The translations under genes were made by a program, and so were the position numbers. A model generated the notes under the pieces. That model saw only the letters and a list, made by a program, of their open reading frames with translations. It had not been told where the DNA came from and did not search any database. Below, piece by piece: positions 52,138-59,759 of a DNA stretch of 64,000 nucleotides. Source of the DNA: Pleurocapsa sp. PCC 7327 (GTDB lineage: Bacteria; Cyanobacteriota; Cyanobacteriia; Cyanobacteriales; Microcystaceae); assembly GCF_000317025.1 (NCBI RefSeq), contig NC_019689.1, forward strand, positions 248,001 through 312,000. Reading direction: 5' to 3'. Within the stretch, counting starts at the first letter, position 1. Each line of letters starts with the position of its first letter.

Positions 52138-53112
52138 CTAAACTGCTCTCTTGGCTTCTATTTGGCTCGCCGATGGCATTTTCACGTTCCAAGCTAAGCC
52201 TGTCGCCTTCAGCATCCAAACAACCCAGTTACCCAGATCGATCTGCCACCACTTCAGCCCGACAATCGCCGAACTGGGAAAAGCGTGATGGTTGTTGTGC
52301 AACGACTGTCCGAAGGAGGGAATCGCAAGCCAAAGGTTGTTGGTGCTGCGATCGTCGGAGTTGAAGGGACGACCGCCATATATGTGACAGATGGAGTTGG
52401 TAGCGTTGATAACTTGCTGTCCCAGGAAAACGCGCACGAGTCCTCCCCAGAGAAACCCTAGTAAAACTCCCATCCAGGTTCGGGAGATCAGCCCATCTAT
52501 GACAGCAGGGATGACAAGACCGAGAAGTACCCAGTACTGCTGCCACTGGTTGACTTTAGCGATCGCCGGATCGCGCAGCAGATCTTTGGCAAACAGCATC
52601 GAGTTGGGAATTTCGCCTTTGAGAACCCAGCCTAAGTGAGAGTGCCACAGCCCGCGCAGTCGTCCTCGAATGCCTTCCCCATGCAGGTGGGGCGAATGGG
52701 GATCGTTGGGGAGATCGGTGTACTGGTGGTGACAGCGATGGTGTGCTACCCAAAACATCACTCCTCCCTGTGCTGCCATCGAACCGAAGATGGCGAGAGC
52801 AACGCGGACGGGAGTCGTCGTCCTAAAAGCGCGGTGCGAAAAGAGTCGATGGAAACCCACCTCAACTCCCAGGATGGTCAGTGCATACATGCCGACCAAT
52901 AATCCTACTTCTACCGCTGTAATGGGAACGTACCACAGCAGTGCGATCGCGAAAACCGTCCCGATAAAGGGAATCAAGACAGTAATCAAGCTCAATCGCC
53001 GATAGATTTTTTGGAAATAATCGTTTGTTACCCTGACGCGATCTCGGCTTGACAAACCTTTGGTTCCCATCGCTTGACGAGCTTTCGTAGATTCAAGGTT
53101 TTGAACTTCCAT
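52138..53112 (-). CDS. Acyl-lipid/acyl-ACP desaturase (DesC/JamB-like)
   Basis: A 324-residue integral membrane desaturase. The three histidine boxes are complete: HRLFSH (88-93), HHRCHH (124-129) and HNNHH (about 273-277). Hydrophobic segments at about 42-62, 66-90 and 175-215 form the membrane part. In the jamaicamide pathway the comparable JamB, placed between FAAL and ACP as here, makes a terminal alkene or alkyne on an acyl-ACP; whether this enzyme desaturates there or at delta-9 cannot be told. I take the ATG at 53112 over a TTG at 53121. Confidence 0.92.
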   Translation of the reverse strand: MEVQNLESTKARQAMGTKGLSSRDRVRVTNDYFQKIYRRLSLITVLIPFIGTVFAIALLWYVPITAVEVGLLVGMYALTILGVEVGFHRLFSHRAFRTTTPVRVALAIFGSMAAQGGVMFWVAHHRCHHQYTDLPNDPHSPHLHGEGIRGRLRGLWHSHLGWVLKGEIPNSMLFAKDLLRDPAIAKVNQWQQYWVLLGLVIPAVIDGLISRTWMGVLLGFLWGGLVRVFLGQQVINATNSICHIYGGRPFNSDDRSTNNLWLAIPSFGQSLHNNHHAFPSSAIVGLKWWQIDLGNWVVWMLKATGLAWNVKMPSASQIEAKRAV

Positions 53113-53229
53113 TCCTATCAATTCCTTTTTTTGGTTTTACCAAGTCGGGCCCTTGGCAGTGTCTTTTGCCACTTGCAACAGAGTCGCGATCGCGCCAATG
53201 CAACTCAAGGCATTAGCCAACTAAAACTA

Positions 53230-55071
53230 TTAGTTTGACACCCGTTTGACAGCTTGCAGCTTTTCTAAAATGGATTCGACGTCCGCTTGCAGTTGCAGGA
53301 ACTTCACCTTGCTTTTTGGATTCTCGCTCCAGTCTTCGACAACGTTCAAAGTGCCAGCGAGAAAACCAGCGCGACAAGCATGGCGCTGAATCTTGCCACT
53401 GGATGTTTTAGGGATGCTTTCCGTTTTCACCAAAACTGTTGCATAAACTTGGAGATTATGCTCGGCTGTTACGGCTCGACGAATACTCTCGACCACCTCT
53501 TTGACGTTCAGCTTGCGCAGATAACTCCGCTTGACTTCCTGAACGATTACGAGGCGTTCCGAACCATTGACTTCTACCGCGAAAGCAGCCCCACAGTTAG
53601 GTCGCAGTGCCGGATGGCTTTTTTCTACTGTCAGTTCGATGTCCTGGGGATAGTGGTTTTGCCCGCGAATAATAATCGCGTCTTTGATTCTCCCGGCAAT
53701 AAATAACTCGCCTTCTTGCAGAAATCCCAAATCTCCCGTGCGTAGGAACGGACCTTCCCCCGTGTCGGCAAGGTAAGCATTGAAAGTTGCCTTTGTCTCT
53801 TCAGGGCGCTCCCAATAGCCCTGAGCAACGCTGGGACTTGCCACCCAGATCTCTCCGACTTGATTATCTGGCAGCAAAGTTAAGGACTTGGGATCGACGA
53901 TCGCAATCTTCCCGTCTACTAAACTCTTACCACAGCCTACGAGTTTGCGGCTGCCTTCCTCGCCCCGCGCCGCTATTACCCGATTCTGTTCGAGTGCCCC
54001 TCCCTCCACCTGCTGCACGACGGGAGTTGCTGCTTTCAATCCTCCAGAGACAATCAAGGTCGTCTCTGCCATCCCGTAGCAGGGATAAAAAGCTTCTTTT
54101 CGGAAGCCGCATGGCTCAAATGTAGCAGCAAATCGCTCTATGGTTTCCGCTCGTACGGGTTCGGCGCCCGTAAAGGCAACTTCCCAGCTACTTAAGTCGA
54201 GACTTGCCTTCTGTTCGGGAGTAATCTTGCTACAAGCAAGTTCGTAGGCAAAATTGGGTCCGCCGCTGGTAGTTCCCCGGTAGCGGGAAATCGCTTGCAG
54301 CCAGCGCAACGGCTGCTGGAGAAAATCTACTGGCGACATCAGCGCGACGGGAAAACCGCCGTAGAGAGGCTGTAGCACTCCACCAATTAACCCCATATCG
54401 TGATAGGGCGGCAGCCAAATTACCCCTCGACTGTCAGGCGTATGTTCGAAACACTTATGGATTAGCACTGAGTTGTGCAGGAGATTGCCATGACTGACCA
54501 TTACTCCCTTCGGCGTTCCCGTAGAACCGGAGGTATACTGAAGGAACGCTATCGTGTTGCTGCTTATTGTCGGCTTTTGCCAGTCCGATGCTAGCTCGTT
54601 AGGGATATTATCGGTAGTCAACCATTGCATGGTTGCCAATTGCGGATCTTCGGCAAACCGACGCTCGATATTTTCTAGAAGGGTTGACGTGGTGAGAACG
54701 ATCATCGCCCTCGCGTTGTCTAAGATCGCTTGCAACCTAGTCAGCTTCTGATTGCGCCGGGGCGGATAGGCAGGCACGGCAACCACAGAGGCATACAAAC
54801 AGCCCATAAAGGCAGCAACGAACTCCAATCCGGGCTGATAGAGTAGCAGAGCACGCTCTCCTATGGCTCCCACTGACTGAAGGCGAGCGGCAATCGCCCT
54901 TGCCTGTCGATCTAATTCCTGATAGGTTAGCTGACCCACCTCGGTTTCTCCGCGATGAAGAAAGGTGTATGCTGTTCGATTGGGCTGATTTTGCGCTCTA
55001 TAAGCCAAAAGATCGGCAAAAGTAGACAATTCGCACCCTAATTCGAGTGAGGAGTCTAAACAAGTAGACAT
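53230..55071 (-). CDS. Fatty acyl-AMP ligase (FAAL)
   Basis: A 613-residue adenylate-forming enzyme. Core motifs: FLQYTSGSTGTPKGVMVSHGN (shown in part: TSGSTGTPKG), GVIWLPPYHDMGLIGG, YPCYGMAETTLIVSGG and LRTGDLGFLQEGELFIAGRIKDAIIIRG, with NHYPQDIE. The form YPQDIE and the insertion before the C-terminal domain are typical of FAAL, which activates free fatty acids as acyl-AMP and loads them on a carrier protein rather than on CoA. It is the first gene of the cluster operon and sets the starter unit, a free fatty acid. The product should go to the ACP at 51810-52088. Confidence 0.95.
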   Translation of the reverse strand: MSTCLDSSLELGCELSTFADLLAYRAQNQPNRTAYTFLHRGETEVGQLTYQELDRQARAIAARLQSVGAIGERALLLYQPGLEFVAAFMGCLYASVVAVPAYPPRRNQKLTRLQAILDNARAMIVLTTSTLLENIERRFAEDPQLATMQWLTTDNIPNELASDWQKPTISSNTIAFLQYTSGSTGTPKGVMVSHGNLLHNSVLIHKCFEHTPDSRGVIWLPPYHDMGLIGGVLQPLYGGFPVALMSPVDFLQQPLRWLQAISRYRGTTSGGPNFAYELACSKITPEQKASLDLSSWEVAFTGAEPVRAETIERFAATFEPCGFRKEAFYPCYGMAETTLIVSGGLKAATPVVQQVEGGALEQNRVIAARGEEGSRKLVGCGKSLVDGKIAIVDPKSLTLLPDNQVGEIWVASPSVAQGYWERPEETKATFNAYLADTGEGPFLRTGDLGFLQEGELFIAGRIKDAIIIRGQNHYPQDIELTVEKSHPALRPNCGAAFAVEVNGSERLVIVQEVKRSYLRKLNVKEVVESIRRAVTAEHNLQVYATVLVKTESIPKTSSGKIQRHACRAGFLAGTLNVVEDWSENPKSKVKFLQLQADVESILEKLQAVKRVSN

Positions 55072-55413
55072 CGTTTTATACTCAACTTCTTTAACGATTA
55101 GGTAGGATCTTGCAACTTTCTGACTGTAAAAGTACCTGAAAGCTTTTCTGACTAGGGAAACTCAATCAGTAGGCAAAAAGAACTCAAACCTGCTTACGGC
55201 TTAGAAAGGATAGCATCCGATGTAAAAAATCCTTTTCAGTACAGGTTAAGGCTAATTCTCTGTTTAATTTTTTCTAAAACTCATTAAGCTCCTCTGCACG
55301 TCCGTAGCAGAGAACACAAACTCACTCGCGTTGCAATTACTAGACTGTAGTGTGGCATAATTAGATCTATCTCCTTGTGGTTGAATGTTGAAGAAGTTGA
55401 CAAGGGGTTAAGT

Positions 55414-55450
55414 CGTCTAAGTTTAGTGCCGCTAACACTAGACTTAGGCG
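55414..55450 (+). terminator. Strong hairpin with T-rich tail in the cluster leader
   Basis: Arms CGTCTAAGTTTAGTG and CACTAGACTTAGGCG pair over 15 bp with a 7-nt loop. Two pairs are G-U if read as plus-strand RNA but become A-C mismatches on the minus strand, so the plus orientation is favoured. CATTTTATTTTATTC follows on the plus strand. There is no plus-strand gene upstream, so it may end a short transcript running against the FAAL operon leader. Confidence 0.5.
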
Positions 55451-55520
55451 CATTTTATTTTATTCGATCGCTTAGCTTATTTCATACTTCTTTACTCTAT
55501 TAGAAGTATCGATTAGTTTC

Positions 55521-55573
55521 TCCAAATTATAAACAGTCTTTCCAAATTGTAAACAGTTTTTCCAAATTGTAAA
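55521..55573. repeat. Three 20-bp-spaced direct repeats (iterons)
   Basis: TCCAAATTATAAACAG at 55521, TCCAAATTGTAAACAG at 55541 and TCCAAATTGTAAA at 55561 recur at exactly 20 bp, close to two helical turns. They lie about 450 bp upstream of the FAAL start codon. Such phased repeats usually bind a regulator; none is identified. Confidence 0.75.
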
Positions 55574-56772
55574 GGTAAAATCGATCGCATATTTAAATTT
55601 CTATCCTAGCTGCTTGGGAAAAATTGAATAAAAATTTAGTAATTTTTCTCCTCAGTCCTTCTCTAATAGGGTTTTTGAGCGATGTTTTCAGGCAGGGAAC
55701 GTCAAGCGATCGTAACTTTGAGAAAAGGTTAGGTAGCTTTGAATACCATGGGGAATAAACAGCTTTGTTAGATTTAGTGACTTAAAAAATAACAACCTAA
55801 AACTAACACAACAGTAACAAAACAATAGGAAAGAGCTAACTTATCGCTCACTGCTACGTTTATAACCTAAAGACTCTGAAATAGGAAGTCGAGCCAAGCA
55901 GGTTTTCTAGTCAAGCAAGAGACTGCTATGTATTTAACTTACATAGACTAGAGACAATAACCTCAATAGACTTTTTAGAAGGTTTAACTAGAACAATAAC
56001 AAGCTTGAGACTTATGGAGAGATTTGAAAATTTATAAGTCTTAATTAATTTGACTGTTAAACACAGTAGAAAAAGAGTCTTTTTTAAAGTTATGAATTTG
56101 CAGGTTATGCCGCTAAAATATTAAGCATATACCCTAACTTTATTAACAGGAATTGAGTTGATTAGTTCGACAGTGAGTAAGACATTAGAGAAAAAAGTAT
56201 TTCTACTTAGAAGACAAACAATACCTCTAGAACAAGACAATAGCTAAAATAAACTCAGAGCGTCTTAAGTCTGTTTTGAGAGAAATCTACGTTTAATTTG
56301 TCGGTTCTAAGACGAAAACTTAGAACTTCCCAACATTTGTTTAAAGTTCTTGCTCGCTCACAATTGCAACTAAAGTATTTGATTTGCTTCCATGTGCTGC
56401 TCTCAGAATACATAGTCGATCTATATATTTGAATTAGTTCGACAATTAAAGAAGATTCCTTATTAGATAAAGAAGGAAATTCACAAATACGAGCTACTCT
56501 ATTTATGCAATTTAGATACGCAAAATCTTAAGTTTAAAAAAATTAATAAGAATGATTAGCTACGATAAACATTTGTTTTAGATGGTCGCTAATCGCTCGA
56601 AAAACCAAAATTCGTTTTATTTTCCAGAGCCAAGCTCGATAACCTTTGTCTAAAATACCCGACCTAGCTCTATACGCTCGAAGTAGCTCGCGATCGCATT
56701 GCAGATTTGTAATAGTGCGTTGTACGTTCAAGCGTTTTATTTAAAAGTTATCTCTTAAGATAGATATAAATT

Positions 56773-56788
56773 TCTATCCTAGGATAGA
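56773..56788. promoter_or_regulatory. Perfect 16-bp palindrome, possible operator
   Basis: TCTATCCTAGGATAGA is a perfect 16-bp palindrome. It sits between the 3' end of the TetR gene and the long cluster leader, at the far upstream end of the FAAL operon region. A dimeric regulator could bind it. It is unlike the TetR sites at 57535-57578. Confidence 0.45.
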
Positions 56789-56846
56789 TGAAAATAGTAG
56801 CAGTGTTTATGTTGTAAACTACGCTTAGCCAATTAGCTATCAGAAA

Positions 56847-57473
56847 TCACCTCGCGATCGCGTAAATCAAGCTATCAACCAAACGCTCCTTTTCCATTGG
56901 CATGATCTCTTTACCGTGCAGCATCTCTTGAGTAAGGATAAAGTGAACTATGGCTCCCACAAAGATTCGCGCCGTCGCTTCTGAGTCGGGCAGGTTAATT
57001 TCTGGGTGTTCCTGAAAATATCGCGTCAGAATTTTCAGCGCGGGTTGAGCGATATTGCTCAAAAATAACTGTGCTAGGTCGGGTCGCGTTCCCGACTCTG
57101 CCACAATCAACCTCAAAAAGCACAAGTAATCTGGATCGTCAACTTCTCCTAGCAATCGATACGCCAATTCTCGCAAAACGATTTCCGGTTTTCCCTCTAA
57201 TGGCTGCGACCAAACCAACTTAAATTTTTGGCACGCCATGCGTTTGACTAAAGCCGTGAAAAGCCCTTCTTTATCTGAAAAGTAACTGTAGAGAGTTTGT
57301 TTGGAAACTCCTGCCGCTTGAGCCACTTTATCCATGCTAGTGCAGGCATAGCCGTGCTTGAGAAATTCGGGTAGCGCTCCTTGTAAAATTTGTTCCGCTT
57401 TGTCTATAGAACGAGTCAGTGCTTCGCGGCGACTTGTGCGTCGCGACTCTTCTCTTTTGCTGGTTCTAGGCAT
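56847..57473 (-). CDS. TetR/AcrR-family transcriptional repressor
   Basis: A 208-residue TetR-type regulator. The N-terminal DNA-binding domain (about 22-70) is typical: ILQGALPEFLKHGYACTSMDKVAQAAGVSKQTLYSYFSDKEGLF (helix-turn-helix AGVSKQTLYSYF). The C-terminal domain, which binds an unknown ligand, has the pattern of the AcrR-like group with a TetR_C-type tail. It reads away from a small divergent gene. Two imperfect palindromes in the shared promoter (57535-57549, 57564-57578) are likely its operators. It could also control the biosynthetic cluster downstream, by position only. Confidence 0.92.
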   Translation of the reverse strand: MPRTSKREESRRTSRREALTRSIDKAEQILQGALPEFLKHGYACTSMDKVAQAAGVSKQTLYSYFSDKEGLFTALVKRMACQKFKLVWSQPLEGKPEIVLRELAYRLLGEVDDPDYLCFLRLIVAESGTRPDLAQLFLSNIAQPALKILTRYFQEHPEINLPDSEATARIFVGAIVHFILTQEMLHGKEIMPMEKERLVDSLIYAIAR

Positions 57474-57523
57474 GGTCTATTGTTTGTTTTTCTAGGAATC
57501 GGCAAAGTTTCTTGCATCGGGGA

Positions 57524-57578
57524 TTGACAATATCAAACCGTACAGTCTATTCTATTAGATATAAAACTGTACCGTCTA
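57524..57578 (+). promoter_or_regulatory. Promoter with two TetR-type operators
   Basis: A -35 box TTGACA (57524-57529) and a -10-like TATTCT (57548-57553) lie 18 bp apart, reading toward the small membrane-protein gene. Two related sites AAACCGTACAGTCTA (57535-57549) and AAACTGTACCGTCTA (57564-57578) each form an imperfect palindrome around GTAC, spaced 29 bp. The first falls between -35 and -10 and would block polymerase. The TetR gene starts divergently at 57473, so self-control is likely. Confidence 0.75.
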
Positions 57579-57601
57579 GTCTCTACAAAAAGGTGGCAAC
57601 A

Positions 57602-57745
57602 ATGGATATCTTATCCTTAGCTTTTCTTTTGATTGCTCTAGGGATATACGATGAAATTCTCAACGGTCAGATGAAAATCTCTCAAAAATTACTCGGTTGG
57701 CTCGATCGCAAGACTTCTAATAACAGTAAAACTGTAAAGAACTGA
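57602..57745 (+). CDS. Small membrane protein divergent from TetR
   Basis: A 47-residue protein beginning MDILSLAFLLIALGIYDEILNGQ, with one hydrophobic helix and a basic C-terminal tail. I start it at the ATG at 57602, with AAGGTGG about ten bases upstream and a good promoter further up; the longer open frame from 57512 would begin upstream of the operators and is less likely. It is likely controlled by the TetR protein. I do not recognise a family. Confidence 0.6.
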   Translation: MDILSLAFLLIALGIYDEILNGQMKISQKLLGWLDRKTSNNSKTVKN

Positions 57746-57763
57746 ATTAGCAAGCAATCGAAA

Positions 57764-58795
57764 CTAGAGATGCCTAAGTACTTCCCCAGCCGAAGCAAGA
57801 CCGGAGTTTAAGGCACTCTCAACTCGGTTCCCTCCGCACCAATCCCCACAGCAAATTAGGGGTAGAGTCGAAGTTGTTGCTAAATAGGGCATTTCCAGAA
57901 AACGACGCGGAAAAGAGTATCGCCACCGATGTACCTGACACCATTCGGGACTATCTAGCCAAGGAAGCAAGAGTTGAGCCGCGCGATCGCACAGTTGTTT
58001 GATCGCAGGTTGTAAGTCGCTGACATCGAGATAGGTTTGGGCAAATCGAGCTGTGCTGTGGATAATTAAGATGGTCTGCTTGGAAGATTCGCGCTTGCTG
58101 CTATCCCAACCGACCCAAGCCAGATCGGGATGGTCGATAATTTTGACCGCTTGCCACGAGGGTTTTAGGTCGTCTCGGTAGCTAGCCGTAACTGCAATAC
58201 AAGGATCGAACCGGACAGAAGCTATTTTATCGAGAACCCCTAACAGGCGATTGGTAGAGGTAAGAGATTCTAGCAATGCCAACGCTTGAGGAGCGGGAAT
58301 CGCTACAACAACTGCTTTAGCCGCGATCGCGCTGGGAAAATTTTCGGCTGCCTCGCTAGTCAGCAACCAGGTTTTACCTTCAGGGACAATCGTTTTCACG
58401 CGGCATTGTCGCCAAATCTCTAAATCGGTGGCGAGGAATTTCGCGATCGCACTCATGCCCTGGGGGGCAATGTAACGATTAGCGGGCGGGGATAACTGCC
58501 AATCGTTTTGAGGATGCAATTCGTAAGCTGTACCCCTCCAGGGTCGAACGATTTTTTGCTCGCACAATCGATCGATTAATTGCTGAGTCTGCTCGCCTTG
58601 AATTTCTAGATAGGGTAGCCCGCGATCGACGCAGGTATCGTAGAAACGCCGCGTGTCTACTCGTCCTCCGACACCGCGAGACTTTTCTAAAATTACGACT
58701 TTTAAGTCGGCTTGCTGTAGTTGTTTGGCACAAACTAAACCAGCCAAACCCGCACCAACAACGGCAACATCAAATTTAGGTATTCGATTAGTCAT
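57764..58795 (-). CDS. Renalase-like FAD-dependent amine oxidase
   Basis: A 343-residue flavoprotein. FAD motif: VAVVGAGLAGLVCAKQLQQA, then VVILEKSRGVGGRVDTRRF, which has the RGxGGR form of the NAD(P)/FAD amine-oxidase group. YIAPQGMSAIAKFLA and the C-terminal LICCGDWCGGNRVESALNSGLASAGE are typical of renalase-like proteins. Such proteins are widespread in cyanobacteria without a clear substrate; renalase itself oxidises isomeric dihydro-NAD(P). The gene ends 18 bp from the convergent small membrane gene. Confidence 0.88.
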   Translation of the reverse strand: MTNRIPKFDVAVVGAGLAGLVCAKQLQQADLKVVILEKSRGVGGRVDTRRFYDTCVDRGLPYLEIQGEQTQQLIDRLCEQKIVRPWRGTAYELHPQNDWQLSPPANRYIAPQGMSAIAKFLATDLEIWRQCRVKTIVPEGKTWLLTSEAAENFPSAIAAKAVVVAIPAPQALALLESLTSTNRLLGVLDKIASVRFDPCIAVTASYRDDLKPSWQAVKIIDHPDLAWVGWDSSKRESSKQTILIIHSTARFAQTYLDVSDLQPAIKQLCDRAAQLLLPWLDSPEWCQVHRWRYSFPRRFLEMPYLATTSTLPLICCGDWCGGNRVESALNSGLASAGEVLRHL

Positions 58796-58860
58796 TTCTT
58801 CTCTATCCGATCGTTAAGGGCTAATATTAGAATGGTTGACGTAGCCAACTCAAGCCATGA

Positions 58861-59721
58861 GTGGTGGAGGACCTAACCTTGGACGAACTTAGATCGGCGC
58901 TGGAATTAGCAACAGAAGACGAGTTACAACAACTAACGCAAATTTTATTTTGTCGTAAATTCAACCCGCTCGATTATTTGCAAACTCCCGACCCCATAGA
59001 AATACAAAGCCAAGATTGGGAAACTTGGATAGATTCGATCGAAAAGCGATTTCGCTACCTAGCTGCGGACGGTTTTACAGTCTTAAGGGGAAAAACTAAG
59101 CAATTTAGTTATCGCCAAGCGTTAGTTCGCGTTTGCCATTACCTGAAAATTCCTTACTCGAAGCGAATGGCAACCACCGATATCGAAGCGGAAATTTTTC
59201 TGCACTTGATCGGCAAAGCCTGGAAACGCTTGCCCGCTTTGGAACAGAAATCCTTAATGACAAGGATACAGCGATCGCTTGCCAAATCCAATACCCCAGA
59301 ACCTTTACTCGTTCAACTAAAACAAGATTCTCTCGACATCATCCTCAAAGGCAGCAGCGCAATAGCCGTCAATTCTTTCCTCAAACCCTTGATCCTCAAA
59401 CAAATTGCCCAGCAGTTTGCCGTTCACTTTGCTACCTACCAAGCAGCCACATCGGCACTCGTTCGAGGCGGAACGGCTGTCGCTGCCCAGATTCAGAACC
59501 GGGTAGTTCTCCAAGCAGCCGAGCGAGGCATGGCAATGAGTGCCGCTCGCTATGGGGCAGTTCGCACCGTATTTGCTTTTGTGGGACCCGTTCTCTGGGG
59601 CTGGTTTATAGCCGATCTCGGTTGGAAAGCGATCGCAACTAACTACGGACGCATCATCCCTGTTATTTTTGCTTTAGCACAAATTCGCCTCACCCGGACC
59701 GAGTGTTGGGAACCCGCCTGA
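58861..59721 (+). CDS. YaaW-family protein (UPF0174)
   Basis: A 286-residue protein of the YaaW family (DUF3944 region at the N-terminus: LDELRSALELATEDELQQLTQILF). The middle is helical and polar. The C-terminal half contains Ala-rich hydrophobic segments (AATSALVRGGTAVAAQI, VRTVFAFVGPVLWGWFIADLGW), so it may associate with the membrane. The start is GTG at 58861, since a stop codon lies directly upstream in frame. The family has no settled function. The next plus-strand gene begins 38 bp later. Confidence 0.8.
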   Translation: MVEDLTLDELRSALELATEDELQQLTQILFCRKFNPLDYLQTPDPIEIQSQDWETWIDSIEKRFRYLAADGFTVLRGKTKQFSYRQALVRVCHYLKIPYSKRMATTDIEAEIFLHLIGKAWKRLPALEQKSLMTRIQRSLAKSNTPEPLLVQLKQDSLDIILKGSSAIAVNSFLKPLILKQIAQQFAVHFATYQAATSALVRGGTAVAAQIQNRVVLQAAERGMAMSAARYGAVRTVFAFVGPVLWGWFIADLGWKAIATNYGRIIPVIFALAQIRLTRTECWEPA

Positions 59722-59759
59722 TAGTAAGGAAAAAGGAGTAGGGGAGCAGGAGAAAAAAA

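Larger units (their letters stand above)
55072..56846. other. 1.8-kb leader upstream of the cluster, without convincing genes
   Basis: An AT-rich region between the FAAL start and the TetR gene. I find no supported protein. One 62-codon frame on the minus strand (56731-56543, containing CDRELLRAYRARSGILDKGYRAW) has no ribosome site and no relatives I recognise; it could be a relic. Structured elements inside are the hairpin at 55414-55450, three 20-bp iterons at 55521-55573, and a 16-bp palindrome at 56773-56788. The region probably holds the regulatory sites of the whole biosynthetic operon and perhaps a small RNA. Confidence 0.5.

Noticed and set aside
55521-55573. CRISPR-like array
   Set aside because: The unit repeats every 20 bp without unique spacers and there are no cas genes in the window.
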